NCBI GenBank assembly: GCA_036245525.1
Contig: BTPG01000004.1
Location: 22,103,811-22,167,810, forward strand
Length of the DNA stretch: 64,000 nucleotides
Reading direction: 5' to 3'
Source: Semisulcospira habei
Taxonomy: Eukaryota > Mollusca > Gastropoda > Semisulcospiridae
The notes beneath the pieces were generated by a model. That model saw only the letters and a list, made by a program, of their open reading frames with translations. It was not told where the DNA came from and did no database searches. Both the position numbers and the translations under genes were made by a program. Numbering within the stretch: position 1 is the first letter of the stretch; each line of letters starts with the position of its first letter. Positions 12,708 to 23,819 of the stretch are shown piece by piece.

Positions 12708-12809
12708 TTAACTCATTCAAGGCGCCCCACATAAATAGCTGCAGAATTGTCTACAGCCTAGCCGGCGGCAACTCTACATGACACTTTCACAGCACCTAGA
12801 ATGAGTTAT
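12708..12809. mobile_element. TTAA-type MITE, ~100 bp
   Basis: Starts TTAA-CTCATTCAAGGC and ends CCTAGAATGAG-TTAT, with a one-base change in the right target duplication. No coding content. Confidence 0.45.
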
Positions 12810-13471
12810 GCCTGATGCCCGAGGAGAAACTGAACAGTGCTTTATTTCTGATTCATATCTAATAAGGGTAAGGACATGGAATTTCAAGTTCAAATTTCTT
12901 CATAATAACTGTCATTAAAGGGCACCATTCAGGTGGCAGTAGTGACCTACGGTAAATGATAGTCTTTGGGTGACAGGTGACACTTTTTTGCCCATCAAAA
13001 CTTCTCTTGAGAGATCACATGCCTTTGAAGACCACTTTTTTTTTTTTTTAAAAAGGTGGGTGTTCAAAACAGGTTCCACAGTATTAGGTTTTCTGAGATT
13101 GCAGTTCAGTCAACAAACTGCATCTGAAGCAATCCTGCTGTTTTACTTCGCAGAGTTGAGCTCAGTCAAGGGCTATTCTGGATTTTATGCGCTAAAGCCA
13201 CACAATTATTCACCCTTACAACAGTCTATTGCAAAACGCTCTGCAATCTGTCAATCGTGTAGAATGTCATCAAGCAGTACAATACATGTGTACCACAAAG
13301 ACTCTATCTTGCTGGTACTGTAAATCCCTTGGCTGCCACTGACAGTATCGTTAGGCTGAGAAGACACGCAACTACGTGCCTTCAGTTACATGAACAGCTG
13401 CAGACAACTCACTGTGCTAAACTCGCAATAAAATAAGTGTGAAATTCAAAATTGTAATGTATGTAGATCAT

Positions 13472-13544
13472 TTAACCCTTAGCATGCTGGTAGCGTATTC
13501 TGTTGCAATTGCGACAAAAACGCTACCGGTGCACAAAGGGTTAA
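13472..13544. mobile_element. 73-bp TTAA-flanked palindromic mini-element
   Basis: Intact TTAA on both sides. The interior runs CCCTTAGCATGCTGGTAGCG ... CGCTACCGGTGCACAAAGGG. Nearly the whole interior folds into one hairpin around GCAATTGC. It is among the smallest piggyBac-type candidates in the window. Confidence 0.65.
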
Positions 13545-13763
13545 AAGACAGTTGTACACATGTTGACTGTCGATATGATTCACACTATATTCATCCTTGA
13601 GATACCACGGCAGGAGATGGATCATTCATGACAGTTCAAGGCTAGTGCAAGATTAGCTTGGCACCTGGCACTACCTGTGAACTATCATGTCTGACCCATC
13701 TCTCACAGCCAGTACACCGTATTAACCCCTTCATTGCCACAGACTGTTTATCTGCAATCTTTG

Positions 13764-13987
13764 TTAACCCATATCATTCGGAATACACCAGTGTGTGAAA
13801 TAAGATCGACTAAAATAGTTCAAGGGTAGTGCCAGAATAGTTTGGCGCCTCTAGGCGCCAAGCTATTCTGGCACCACTCTTGAACTAAAGCCATTGGTCT
13901 TTATCCTTATCTGCAAGTGCTATAATGTAGCTTGCATATGGCTGTGTACAAATTTGAAGCTTTTAGCCTCAGTATGATGTGGGTTAA
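13764..13987. mobile_element. TTAA-flanked ~220-bp MITE with TTGGCGCC hairpin, copy 2
   Basis: Starts TTAA-CCCATATCATTCGG and ends TGATGTGGG-TTAA. The inner hairpin is built on GGCGCCTCTAGGCGCC. It is about 220 bp like copies 1 and 3. Confidence 0.8.
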
Positions 13988-14042
13988 TTCAAAGCCATGA
14001 AACACAACCGTCCATGGTGCATGTAGATGTAAAGAGGTGTCA

Positions 14043-14107
14043 GCAAGTGACACAGATCCTCATGAGCCCCCGGAGTTGCGGGGGCTCATGAGGATCTATG
14101 TCTCTTG
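14043..14107. repeat. CTCATGAG-family hairpin repeat
   Basis: Arms ACACAGATCCTCATGAGCCC and GGGGCTCATGAGGATCTATG with a short GC-rich loop. It lies within the MITE at 13722-14149. Confidence 0.8.
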
Positions 14108-14675
14108 TATATGGACGGTGTTTATTTTTCTTGGCAGTAAAGGGGTTAACGGAATCCTCCCAAAGTGACAAACGACATTATATGGTGTGCATGAGTTCAA
14201 TCAGTATCAAGGCTACACATCAAGTCAGCAGCAGTTCACACGATACCGTAGCATGATCTATTTACACAAGTTGAGTGCAGTTTACTGTTCAAATAAATTG
14301 TGACATTGTATCCATGATAATTGTTTTTAACTGTCTGAACACTTCATCACAGCCCTATTTGGGATAATTTGTATGAGCGTCCAAGCACAAACACACGTCT
14401 ATCACACACACAATATCAAATAGTTACAATTCAGTGTGACCCTGTATGTTTTAAAGTATTTTCTCTCTACATGTATTTTTTTTTCAAAATAACTCTCTCT
14501 CACACACACACATTAACATACATATATACTCACAAACACCCTCTAGCTGCAGATAATGCTTTTTGTGACATTAATTTCTGCAGGAATCATGACAAAAAGC
14601 GCTACCGACAGCCAAAGGTTTAACATACATTATATTTAGAATTCTCTAAACCCTTTTGATCTGCACTGAGGACTA

Positions 14676-14861
14676 CTAAATAAACAGTGCATTTTGTCGA
14701 CTACTGCGACTTCCACGACTACCGTGGCTGCCATGGCTACCTCCATCCCCTATGTCCAATTGCATCTCATCATGATGAGCATACTGTCCTGATAGTGACG
14801 GTGTTGCCATGGCGATATCTGGCATCACATCACTGAGCACACCATCACTGCCATTCTCCGT
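14676..14861 (-). CDS. BTBD7: BTBD7 exon 7 (last coding exon)
   Basis: The minus-strand exon starts after the acceptor TTTCTTGTGCAG and opens TENGSDGVLSDVMPDIAMAT. The L-x-D-V-M-P-D-I-A block matches a conserved C-terminal motif of vertebrate BTBD7. It runs 61 codons to a TAG at 14676-14678, so the protein ends in RQNALFI, and a Gly/Ser/Arg-rich stretch (GSHGSHGSRGSRSSR) precedes the end. Entry phase is 0, matching the phase-0 donor of exon 6. The C-terminus is shorter than in vertebrates. A DIRS element (A) begins about 200 bp upstream of this acceptor. The 3' UTR continues to lower coordinates. A minus-strand AATAAA occurs near 12841-12846, but the polyadenylation site cannot be fixed. Confidence 0.8.
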   Translation of the reverse strand, partial: TENGSDGVLSDVMPDIAMATPSLSGQYAHHDEMQLDIGDGGSHGSHGSRGSRSSRQNALFI

Positions 14862-15147
14862 CTGCACAAGAAACGATGGGATACATCAATGTGCATTTCA
14901 CTGCAAAGAAGCAAGTCTGTTTCAAACACATTACGGGAACTAATGATGAATATCAGCCTTTCAGAGTGACTTAATTGAGTCATGCTACACACAGTTTCAC
15001 AACAAATGAAGTTAGTGTTTAAGATATACCAATATAGTAGTCAATTAATCTGTAAAATATTAATTTTTTTTCTAAAATGTATTTTTTTGAAAAATACTTA
15101 CCGATGGCATTACTATATGGAATACACTCTATAGCCTAACGATTTCA

Positions 15148-15537
15148 TTGATTGATTGATTGTACATTGCTTAACGTCCCGACAGCAACAAGGCTTTCTC
15201 AGGACGTGCCTGCACTGCTTGTGAAAAAAACAAACTAAACAGAACATTGAATGTATGTCGCCAGCCGGTCAAATACATTAAATAAACCTAACACATGGGG
15301 CCTAAATAAAGCTAAGACCATTTAGCAACACACATCCAATATCAAGAGCTACAAGCAGTGCAGACAGTAGGGAGAGTGTTAAAAAGGCAAATACAGGTGA
15401 ATGGACAAAGGGTAGACAGAAACACATGCCCCAGAATAGAGAGAAAAACCCACCCTGTGGGGCTGACCAGGGTGACCCTGGGAACTAAAAAGTACCTAAC
15501 CCCACCCAAGTCCCCCAGGGCAGACCCGGGTGGGGGT
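15148..15537 (-). mobile_element. SINE-like retroposon, copy 1, inside the DIRS A terminal repeat
   Basis: Flanked by the 13-bp duplication CCTAACGATTTCA at 15135-15147 and 15538-15550. Read on the minus strand it ends GGGACGTTAAGCAATGTA plus CAAT repeats, a retroposon-type 3' tail. A near-identical full-length copy lies at 52618-52995 and a 5'-truncated one at 41427-41539. It is about 390 bp with no protein coding. The GACGTTAAGC-type end resembles common mollusc SINE/LINE tails (recalled, not searched). No clear tRNA promoter boxes were identified. Confidence 0.8.
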
Positions 15538-15889
15538 CCTAACGATTTCAGCCCAAAGTTGTGTCCCCTACACAACTGGGGAGGAGACACCAGGGATCCA
15601 TGTAAAGGAGCCCCGGGTGGCCTCCCCTTACCACCCTATCCGGGCATGCATGGGGCGAAAGCTCCCCAGTTTCACACTTAGCCAAGGAGGCAAGCGGGGC
15701 AGGTGGGAGGGCCATCCGAGTAATGCCATCGGTAAGTATTTTTCAAATAAATACATTTTAGAAAAAAAATTCATTTGTTTTTTCAAAATACATTACCGAT
15801 GGCATTACTATATGGAAGAATAGCGAAGAGGAGGAGGGTGCCGACACCCAACCCCCTGTACCTAACACCCTCCGCCGGCCCACAAGGAG

Positions 15890-17932
15890 CACTCCCGACA
15901 ATTTCAGTTATGAAGTGCCTATGGCGTCTGTGGAGTGCGGAGGAAGTGCTGGGCCACGGAGAAGTCGCCGACCATGGCCAGGGAGTCACGCTGGCCGGAT
16001 AGGATGCGGAGGTAGAAGCGGGTGAAGGTGGAGTCTGCCCGCCCGCCTACCACCGTCCCAATGTCTTTAACCGAGCAGTTGTGGTCAAAGGCAGCGCTGG
16101 GGGCTACTGCTCGTACTTCATGCGCCCGGATCTGTAACCGTCTATTCCCGTCTGGGGAGAGGTCTTGGTAGGCCGAGTCACCCACCGCAGCCAGGACGAA
16201 CTGTCTGGGCCGAGATACCCAGCCTGCTGGTGAAAGTGGTAGGAAGACGCGGGCACGCCCTAGACAGCGTGGCTTTGAGTGACACAGGAAATTCTGCAGT
16301 GCCCGGACTGGGTCCTGTTGATGCGACCCGTGGGGTCGGCCGTCCCCCTGAGCGGAAGTACGGTCAGCATCTGGGGCGCAGCCGAGGGAGGCCGGCTCTT
16401 GGCCAAAAGGACGGGTCGGTGAGAAGCTGCGCTGAGCCATCGGCTCGAAGTTTAAACACTCGGGGCGTACCAAGAGCGCATGAAGCTTGGTCACGCGGAT
16501 GCCGTGGCGAGCGCCAGGAGGAACACGTTTACCGGGTCAAGTCGGTGAACCGTGCCAAGGACAGGGGTTCGAAGCGGTCCGTATTTAGCCACGTCAGTAC
16601 CCAGGTGAGGACCCACCGAAGTATGAGAGAACGGGAGACAGGACGTTGGAGTTCAAATGAGCAAAAAGGTCCGAAGGTCTTTGCAAGGGCCGGATCCGGT
16701 AGGCCCAGGTGGCGGCAAGTGTCTGCGAAGGGCGAGCGAGTGCCCCCCTGGTTCTGTAAATAGGCCACCACTGTCGAGCTGTCCGACAGAACGAGGACTC
16801 CCTGGTTGGTCAGCGTCTCTGGCTAGGCGGTGAGGGCCATCCACACCGCCTTCAACTCCAGCCAGTTGATGTGTCTGTCTGCGAAGTCCCGTGGCCACAG
16901 GCCTGAGGCCGAGACAAAGTCCAGTAACAGGTGTGTGCCCCAGCCGGACTGGCTCGCATCGGTGTAGCGTGACCACCGGGGCGGAGGGGAGTGGAGGGGC
17001 ACGCCCGTCGCCAACCACACGAGATCTGCCCACCTCCGGAGGTGGGAGCGGGACAGCCGGGTAACTGTAACTGGATCCGTCAGGGCGCCAGTGGAGGGGC
17101 GCCAGTGTAGGAGGAGGTGTAGCTGCAGCGGGCGAGCAAGAGCCGGCCAAAGGGTAACAAGTCCGCTGCCGCACTGAGCAGTCCGAGGAGCTGAAGCCAG
17201 ACCCTGGCCGTGAAGGAGACCCCTAACTCACCCTAAAGGAGTGAGATCCAACTTGCCCAGGTTTACCAAGAACCCGAGGCGGTGAAGGAGAGAACGCTGG
17301 GCGTCTCTGTCCTGTTCGAGAGTCGCAGCGACTAGGTTGCGCAGCAGCAAGATGTCCAGGTATTTGGAGTACGGACTCAGCGATCGCTGGCGGAAGCTGG
17401 TCATCACCGCGTCAAGGAGCTGCGTGAAGACCCAAGGACTGATGTTGAGGCCGAAGGGGAGGGCTCGGAAATGGTAGACGCTCCCGCCACAGGCAAAACA
17501 TAGGTACTGGGATGTATGAATCGGCCCGTGAAGAACATGTCTGAAAGCTAGAGGCTGATAACGAAGACCATCGGCCGGACGGCTGCGCGGAGAGTCCTGG
17601 CTGTCTCCATCCGAAGGTGAGGCGCAGAAATGAACTTGTTGAGCGCCGACAGGTCGATGACTGGGCGCCGCTTGTCTCCTGGCTTGGGGATGACAGAGAG
17701 GCGGTTGTAGAACGCCAGCGAGTTGTGTCGGGAGACTACTTCTGTCGCTGCATTGTTGAGCAAGGCCTTCACCTCTCCGTGCAGAGCGTCTGCCTTGAGC
17801 CGGTCTTGTGGAGCCTGGGTCCACAAGGTGGACTGGTGTAAAGGCGGAGGGACTGGAATGACAGCTGAAGGCCTGAGGAAACAGTCGAGCTGATCCAAGG
17901 GTTGTCTGGGAACAGCGATGTCCAGTGGTCAC
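15890..17932 (-). pseudogene. DIRS A polymerase remnant (RT, RNase H, tyrosine recombinase)
   Basis: From high to low coordinates: reverse transcriptase 17932-17228 in broken frames (recognisable VIDLSALNKF, LPFGLNISPWVFTQ), with the catalytic YLDD changed to YLDI at SKYLDILLLR. RNase H around 17020-16740 (YTDASQSGWGTHLL, INWLELKAVW). Tyrosine recombinase C-terminal half 16494-15919, with HEVRAVA (the H-x-x-R box) and FTRFYLR (nucleophile region). The frame at 16771-16529 joins RNase H residues QNQGGTRSP directly to recombinase residues TCRHLGLPDP. This reveals an internal deletion of several hundred base pairs relative to element D. The copy is inactive. Confidence 0.85.
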
Positions 17933-18042
17933 TGAAGAGGGCCAGCGGATTGCAGGGGGTGACCCACGACCATGCAGGTAGCGTGAAGGCTAGACGAATA
18001 GGAGCCAAAGGCAGGCCGAGGCCACCAACTTAGAAGCTTCCT

Positions 18043-19044
18043 TCACCCACTGCCAGTGTCCCCGAACTGCTTTGAACCTCTGAGCGGGGCCTGGTGGAAC
18101 TGAGTCTTCACAGTCTTAGGGAGATCCGAGCAGAGTCGCAGGAGAGTGCCCCGAACGCCAGAGTTCACAATTGGTGGCCGCCGCCAAGGCGTTAGTAGAA
18201 GAGTGGTAGGCAGCCCGGTTAGCAGCCACAAGGATGGATCGGACGTCGTGGAGTGGAGACGCAGACTCCAAGTCCCAAGTGTCTTCCAAACAGCGCAGCA
18301 CCGCTTGTGTAGCCAACTCCAAGAAGCCGGAACAAGCTAGCGAATTCCACACTAAAGACACGATCCTGTCTGGTGGGCGAGGCCAAGCATTCAGGATCAC
18401 CCTGCGTCCGCCCGCCTGGTCGGTGGCTGCCGAGTCCACCGAGGGAAGAGTGACGGCAAAGGCCTGGGAGTGTCCCGTGAACCAGTCCTGGTGGAAGCTC
18501 ATATTGACACCCGCTGGCCACCGCGAGTCGCTGAAAAAAAACCGTTGTTGCCAAAGCTGTCCTGATGGAGCTGTGCCGAGAAGGCGTCCGCGAGGTCCTG
18601 GAATCCGGCTGGTTGCGACTTGCGATGCTTAGTAGGCCTCCTGGCATCAACTAAGCGGACGTTTGCCTCTTTACTGGGGGCGAAGGCAGGCAGAGTTCTG
18701 GCAGGAGGTAGGAAGAGATAAGATGGGAGGCCTCTATAAGAGCCCCGAAGGTCTGAAAGCGACGAAAACAGCTGAGCGAGGGGCGGGGTAGCTGGCGGGA
18801 GAGTCCTGAAGGAAGATCGCCGAAGCGGAATCCCCAGGGTGTAAGCTGAGAATGTCCTGATCCAAGTCCAAGATCGCCTGTCGCACGGAGTCACAAGGAG
18901 GGGCAACCGGCTACGAGAGCGCTGGTCCGCCAAAGGTGACGGGCTGCGGCGCGAACACGTAACAGGCAGAACTGCCCGCGAAGCCTGTCCAGAAGAGCAT
19001 CGTGGGGAGCTAGGGACCGCAGTCCAGCGACGGCCGGAGGCCAA
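18043..19044 (-). pseudogene. DIRS A Gag-like remnant
   Basis: Overlapping minus-strand frames correspond to the Gag-like ORF of element D at 39579-38500, for example the block running through SLACSGFLELATQAVLRCLE and ILVAANRAAYHSSTNALAAA. Frames are shifted several times. Function is inferred only from position and from similarity to the other elements in this window. Confidence 0.7.
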
Positions 19045-19239
19045 GTCTGGCTCTGGACGCCCCCCACTCGCCGCCAGGAGGGGGGAAGGGGGGCTGCCCG
19101 TGTCGACTACGACACGAGGTCGGCAAGGTAATGCGGGTACCGTGAAGCGTGCTCCGTACGAATGAAGGGAGGCGGAAGGGGAACCCTAGCTCCCGAGCCC
19201 GCTTGGGAGACCACGAGCAGGGGGGGAGCTTAGCATCAA

Positions 19240-19698
19240 AATGGTGGAATAGATCCTGAGAGTTCAAATCTAAGTCACTCCAGGCCCGCCTGGAAAAATC
19301 GGGAGGGGGGGGGGGGGTGTGTGGCGTTAATGTGGCTTGCCAAGCCCGCTCAGAAACCATCGAAGCGGGGCGGGAGTAAAACATGGGCTCGCTGGCCTGA
19401 CTCAGAACCCTCGGATCGAGGAGAGAGCGTATTTAAGTCTCGCCGGGCCCACCTGGAAAATACGGGCCGGGGAGGGGGGGGGGGGGGGGGGATGTACGTG
19501 CGGCTCGCCGGGCCCGCTTGGACGATACGGAGCGGGGGGCGGCCCCAAATAATGGTCTCGTGTCACACTCAGTCGAAACAGAGCATGAGGGAGAGCCTCT
19601 CGTTTTAATACCTCTCTTATTTCGCTTCTCAGAACTCTCGGATCGTTGAGAGAGCGTACTAAGGTCTCACCAGGTCCGCATGGTCGTTATGGGGCGCT

Positions 19699-19735
<37 letters not shown>

Positions 19736-20100
19736 AATGTGGCTCGCTGGGCCCGCTCGGACGATTCGGAGCAAGGGGGTGGCCCAATATTGGTCTCGGG
19801 TCACACTCAGTCGAAAGGGAGCATGAGGGAGAGCATTTTATCTTATGACATCTTTCTCTCTTTCTCTACTTCTCTTTGCACTATGCTTGAGCAAATCTCG
19901 TCGGGCCCGCTTGGAGGACTCAGAGCAGGGGGGGCGTGAACGTAGGCTTAACTCGCCGGGCCCGCTCAGACAATTCGGAGCAGGGGGGGGGGGGGGGGCG
20001 GCGCTCAGGAGACGCTTGGAAGAGACGGAGCGTAGCGTGGGGGGCGCGACTCTAACACTCGCCTGCCCTGCTTGGAAGTCTCAGAGCGGGGAGGGAGCAT
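19240..20100. repeat. GC-rich degenerate tandem repeats with long poly-G tracts (inside DIRS A)
   Basis: Units containing CTCGCCGGGCCCGCTTGGA and CACTCAGTCGAAA...GAGCATGAGGGAGAG recur with about 245-bp spacing (compare 19500-19590 with 19737-19835). Pure G runs occur at about 19300-19317, 19468-19490, 19699-19733 and 19983-19998. Element C has a different tandem region in the equivalent place. Confidence 0.75.
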
Positions 20101-20159
20101 CTGCATGGTTACTGTACATGAAACAGACTTACCTGCGGGCCAGACTGCCCGAACGACAG

Positions 20160-20450
20160 AATGAAGGGGTACTCTACGAGGTGACGGAGCGGCAACCTCC
20201 TTCGGGGAAGACTAGGCAGCCTGCTGGGACCGGGATGGAAGGTCGCAGCGATAGAAGTCCCAAAGATGTGACACACACGACACCAGTCCTGTCCGAAGAG
20301 CAGCCCGAGCACGGGAAGCAGGTGCCGAGCGCGTCTGAGGGCCACTGGAATTCCCACAAAGATGGCAAGTTCTCAACTGCGAAGAAGCCAAAAGGTCCGC
20401 CATACACAGTCCGTCGGGAAAGCTCACTGAAGAGCCTAGACCTCACTCTC
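20160..20450 (-). pseudogene. DIRS A N-terminal zinc-binding domain remnant
   Basis: After a likely acceptor (CTTCTTCGCAG) the minus strand encodes LRTCHLCG. In another frame it continues EFQWPSDALGTCFPCSGCSS. This matches the C-x2-C ... FQWP ... C-x2-C-x2-C pattern of the cleaner copies in B (28460-28320) and D (40809-40690). A single frameshift separates the two halves. Confidence 0.6.
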
Positions 20451-21024
20451 CGAGGCAGAATGCGAACGAAGAAATGTCCCGTAAGTCACCAGTCGAGCCC
20501 GAAGCCCGAGTTCCAAGGACGGAAAGTCAAAGCCCAGACCGAGACCGTCCGGAAAAAGCACACTTCCGAGTCCACTGAATTCGTATCACTCACAGTCTTG
20601 AACATGAATAAAGTTCGGAGCATGTCTCAAAAACTAACGAGGCAAAAGCCAAGGAGAAATTTCACAGTAGAATCGATAGGACAAGTCTGAAACCGGTCGT
20701 AAACAGAGCAAGGCTAAACGCTCGACCATCCCTGGTCGAGCTAAGAGTGAAACTGGGGAGCTTTCGCCCCACGCATGCCCGGATAGGGTGGTAAGGGGAG
20801 ACCACCTGGGGCTCCTTTACATGGATCCCCGGTGTCTCCTCCCCAGTTGTGTTGGGGACACAACTTTGGGCTGAAATCGTTAGGCTATAGAGTGTATTCC
20901 ATAATAGTAATGCCATCGGTAATGTATTTTGAAAAAACAACTTCTGTAATGTGTGAACATAAATATAATATTCGTAAAAAGCAAATCCCATCTACGGACC
21001 AACTATGCCCTATGATACATGGCC

Positions 21025-21094
21025 AGCAAGAGACATAAATTCTCATGAGCCCCTGCTGATGCAGCGACTCACAAGAATTTATGCCTCTTGCAGA
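21025..21094. repeat. CTCATGAG-family hairpin repeat
   Basis: Arms GCAAGAGACATAAATTCTCA and AGAATTTATGCCTCTTGC, with partial decay in the centre. Confidence 0.75.
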
Positions 21095-21598
21095 CAGAAC
21101 AGGCTGGCTGAAGGGCTGTAATATCTGAACCCAAAAGCTGAAATTCCGCTTTTGGGGATTTTGAAAAAGCTAAATCAGTCTCCAGGACTGAAGACTGACT
21201 GAAGTCCAATCCCTGTGTCCATGCAACTTTCTTCAAGACTGGGACCTCTCACCCTGTCTTTCCTGACAGGGAGGTATGATTGGCATGAAGGGTACAAAGC
21301 TAATCTGGCACTACCCTTGATTTATCATAGCTGCTTTATTTTATGGCTCACAGTTGGTACACAGACTTCACCCTCAGGACATCTGTGGAACTTTTTCTGT
21401 CAATGAGATTCCCGGGGGAATCACCTCAACAGAGATATGAGCAAAGGGTAAATGATAGACACCCCAAAGGTGCAAAATTCATTACAATCTTCTTAGGTGT
21501 GAATGATTCAAATATGACAAATCTGCAGTGCATGGGTGTCAGTGTGAAAAACCGGAATAACAGAAAACAGAACATCGACTATGCCCCATGATCCATGG

Positions 21599-21670
21599 CC
21601 AGCAAGAGACATAAATTCTCATGGGCCCCTTGCAGACAAAGGGGCTAATGAGAATGTATGCCTCTTGCAA
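21599..21670. repeat. CTCATGAG-family hairpin repeat
   Basis: Arms CAGCAAGAGACATAAATTCT and AGAATGTATGCCTCTTGCAA. A third, centre-deleted relative lies at about 22725-22757 in the next intron. Confidence 0.75.
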
Positions 21671-21838
21671 ATGGAACAGGGTGTCTGAGGGACTGTATTC
21701 TGTATGAACCCCAAAACTGAGATTCATCTTTCTGGGATTTTAAAATAGCTGAATCAGTCTCCAGGACTGAGAACTGTCATCAGTGCACCTGGCTCTGGAA
21801 ATGAATGGTAGATAATCTGGAAATAAAGCACTGCTCAC

Positions 21839-22492
21839 CTCTAGAGGACTATAGGAGCTGGCAGGAGAGGTGGAGGCTGTAGTGGGGCTGAACTTGCTGC
21901 CGCCGCCGTGGTGCTGATAATGATGTAGGTGGGATGGAGATGCATGGTACATCAGGTCTAGATGCATCGGCATTCGTGGCTTGCATGCCCCCGCCCCACC
22001 CTCCCCCCCATTTCTGTAACCATCATCATACATGCTGCTCCTTAGGTCCCTACCCCTAGAGTCCCTGCTGCTCCCACTGGCACTAGCCCCCAGAACCCCC
22101 ATGGCCTTGAGGGCGTACAGGGCGGTTAACCCCCTTGAGCATGAAGCCACTAGTACTGTTTACAGCTGCACCACTGGTGGCTGCATGCATAAGGGGGCTC
22201 AGAGGTAAGTGAGAGGGCAGGGTGGGGGGCGCCTGTAAGTGGACGGGGAGGGGTGGACGGGGGTGGTGGAAGAATGGGGGGCTGGAAGGGCGCGGGTAGT
22301 AGAAGTGCGCGTTTTGCAGGACCTCAGTGGCGGTGTCTGGAAGCCCCACCTCCCTCACTACCCTAAGCTGAAGCTGGTGCCGAGCAGCCCGCCGATCCAT
22401 GCAGGATAGGGCCAGGGCTCGTTGCACCAGTGCTGACTGTTCCAGCTCCTGCTCCCTCTGCACCATCACATTAAATGCGTCACGGTCAGGCA
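21839..22492 (-). CDS. BTBD7: BTBD7 exon 6 (with a 1-nt frame disruption)
   Basis: The acceptor (ATACTTTCAG) precedes VPDRDAFNVMVQREQELEQS. The core QLRVVREVGLPDTATEVLQN closely matches the vertebrate BTBD7 segment in which a charged helix is followed by R-V-L-R-E-F-G-L-A-D-A-A-A-E-L-L-Q-N. A Pro/His-rich low-complexity tract follows. The opening frame runs into a stop at 22083. The frame that joins exon 7 in phase (ending SSYSPLE at donor GTGAGC) is shifted by one base. The switch falls at a run of five C on the plus strand near 22131. Removing one C makes the whole seven-exon CDS a multiple of three. This could be an assembly or sequencing slip, or a genuine disabling allele. Confidence 0.8.
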
Positions 22493-23384
22493 CTGAAAGT
22501 ATACAACAGAAAGCTTGTGAAGAGGCACAAGTGATTCCCCTAAAGCACACAGCAACAGGGACAGTCAACAATACTGGTAAACAAGTCGGTTACATAGGCA
22601 AAGTGTGTAGAGCATGTCTGAATATTCTGGGACTGTGCCACTGCTAAGCCTGAATGCACAGGCGACAACGTGAAAAACTTAAAACAGTCCACGGACTAAC
22701 TATGCCCCAAAAACAGGGCCAGTAAGAGCCATAAATGTATGCCTCTTGCAGATAGAACAGGCTGAAGGGATGTTCTGTCTGAACAAAAAAACTGAAATTC
22801 AGCTTTTGGGGATTTTGAAGAGGCTGCATTAGACGCTAAGGCTGAAGACGGTCACATCTGTGAATGCACATTGATCTACGTCAAGGCAAGTGGAAATAGT
22901 AGGCAGTATAGGTATCCCCCTTACCATGAAAACGCATCTCATGGGCTGATTTTTTGAGGGCACCTCTAAGTCCACCAGTTTGGAAACTTGTTTAAAAAAA
23001 AAAAGACTTCGCTACAGCAGAACTTGTCTTGAATGTCCATTCTTACAGCTGGCATACGTTGTACAGTCACGTGCGTTTGAAGCACTCTAAACAAGAATGG
23101 CAAAGCCCTCAAGGCTCATGTGCATCCGACCCACATAATTAATGAGCTTATGACCTTGACTAAGTGTTCTAACATAACATAAGGAATGGGTTGGCAAAAT
23201 CAATGTTTTCTCAAATTTTACACATTTTTTACTTTTGTCAGCCTCCCATGACCCTTGACCTTTTTGAATACAGGCAGTGAACCAATTTAGCATGCATAGA
23301 AAGGACTTATCATCAGCTAACTTTCTGCCAAATTTGGTTGAAAAGTTTTGCAAAAATTGTGATAAAAACTAAAATTCAACAAAA
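22493..23384. other. Intron 5 of BTBD7, distal part, non-coding
   Basis: No gene is seen. It contains a shortened CTCATGAG-family hairpin (about 22725-22757) and AT-rich sequence up to DIRS element B. Confidence 0.5.
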
Positions 23385-23819
23385 AATGTATTTTTTTCTA
23401 AACCATATTTTTTTCGAAAAATACTTACCGATGGCATCACTATATGGAATATACCCCTTAACTTACCCAATTTCAGCCTAAGACCCTTTGTGTGTACCTA
23501 AACGACAAGGGCCGCAACTCAGAGTTGTATCCAAGTGACCGGGTAGTCTCCCCTCCATCCGGTCATGTGAGCTGTGCATTCCCACCAGTCTTACACTTAG
23601 CGTAAAGGCGGCAAGCGGGGTGGGTGGGAGGGTCCTCCGAGTAATGCCATCGTTAAGTATTTTTTGAAAAAATACATTTTAGAGAAAAATACATGTGTTT
23701 CCTCAAAATACATTACCGATGGCATTACTATATGGAAGAATAGCAAAAAGGAGGGTGCCGCCCAAAAACTCCGCCGAGGCTAAAAGGTTAGCTTCGAGGG
23801 GCAACCTCCTGACGATTTC

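Larger units (their letters stand above)
13722..14149. mobile_element. TTAA-flanked MITE containing nested elements
   Basis: The ends are TTAA-CCCCTTCATTGCCA and TGGCAGTAAAGGGG-TTAA, a 14-bp inverted repeat with one mismatch. A complete 220-bp TTAA MITE (13764-13987) sits inside it, as does a CTCATGAG hairpin (14043-14107). The nesting gives a clear order of insertion. Confidence 0.7.
15066..20945 (-). mobile_element. DIRS-type retrotransposon A (degenerate), intron 6 of BTBD7
   Basis: The inverted terminal repeat occurs at 15110-15682 (interrupted by a SINE-like insert) and again inverted at 20749-20930. It includes ACCGATGGCATTACTAT and its complement. An internal complementary region at about 15720-15822 joins the complements of both outer ends, the arrangement that defines DIRS elements. 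On the minus strand the order is 5' repeat, Gag-like region, reverse transcriptase, RNase H, tyrosine recombinase, internal complementary region, 3' repeat. Coding frames are broken throughout. DIRS elements integrate through a circular intermediate with a tyrosine recombinase and make no target duplication, and none is visible here. Confidence 0.9.

Noticed and set aside
20126..20136. GTAAGT donor in DIRS A near 20130 as the shared leader-intron donor
   Set aside because: It lies downstream of the zinc-binding domain on the minus strand, unlike the leader introns in B, C and D, and no partner acceptor was found. Left unassigned.
22083..22130. BTBD7 ending at the stop at 22083
   Set aside because: The alternative frame leads through a good donor to a conserved last exon in matching phase, so the stop is better explained by a one-base frame disruption upstream.
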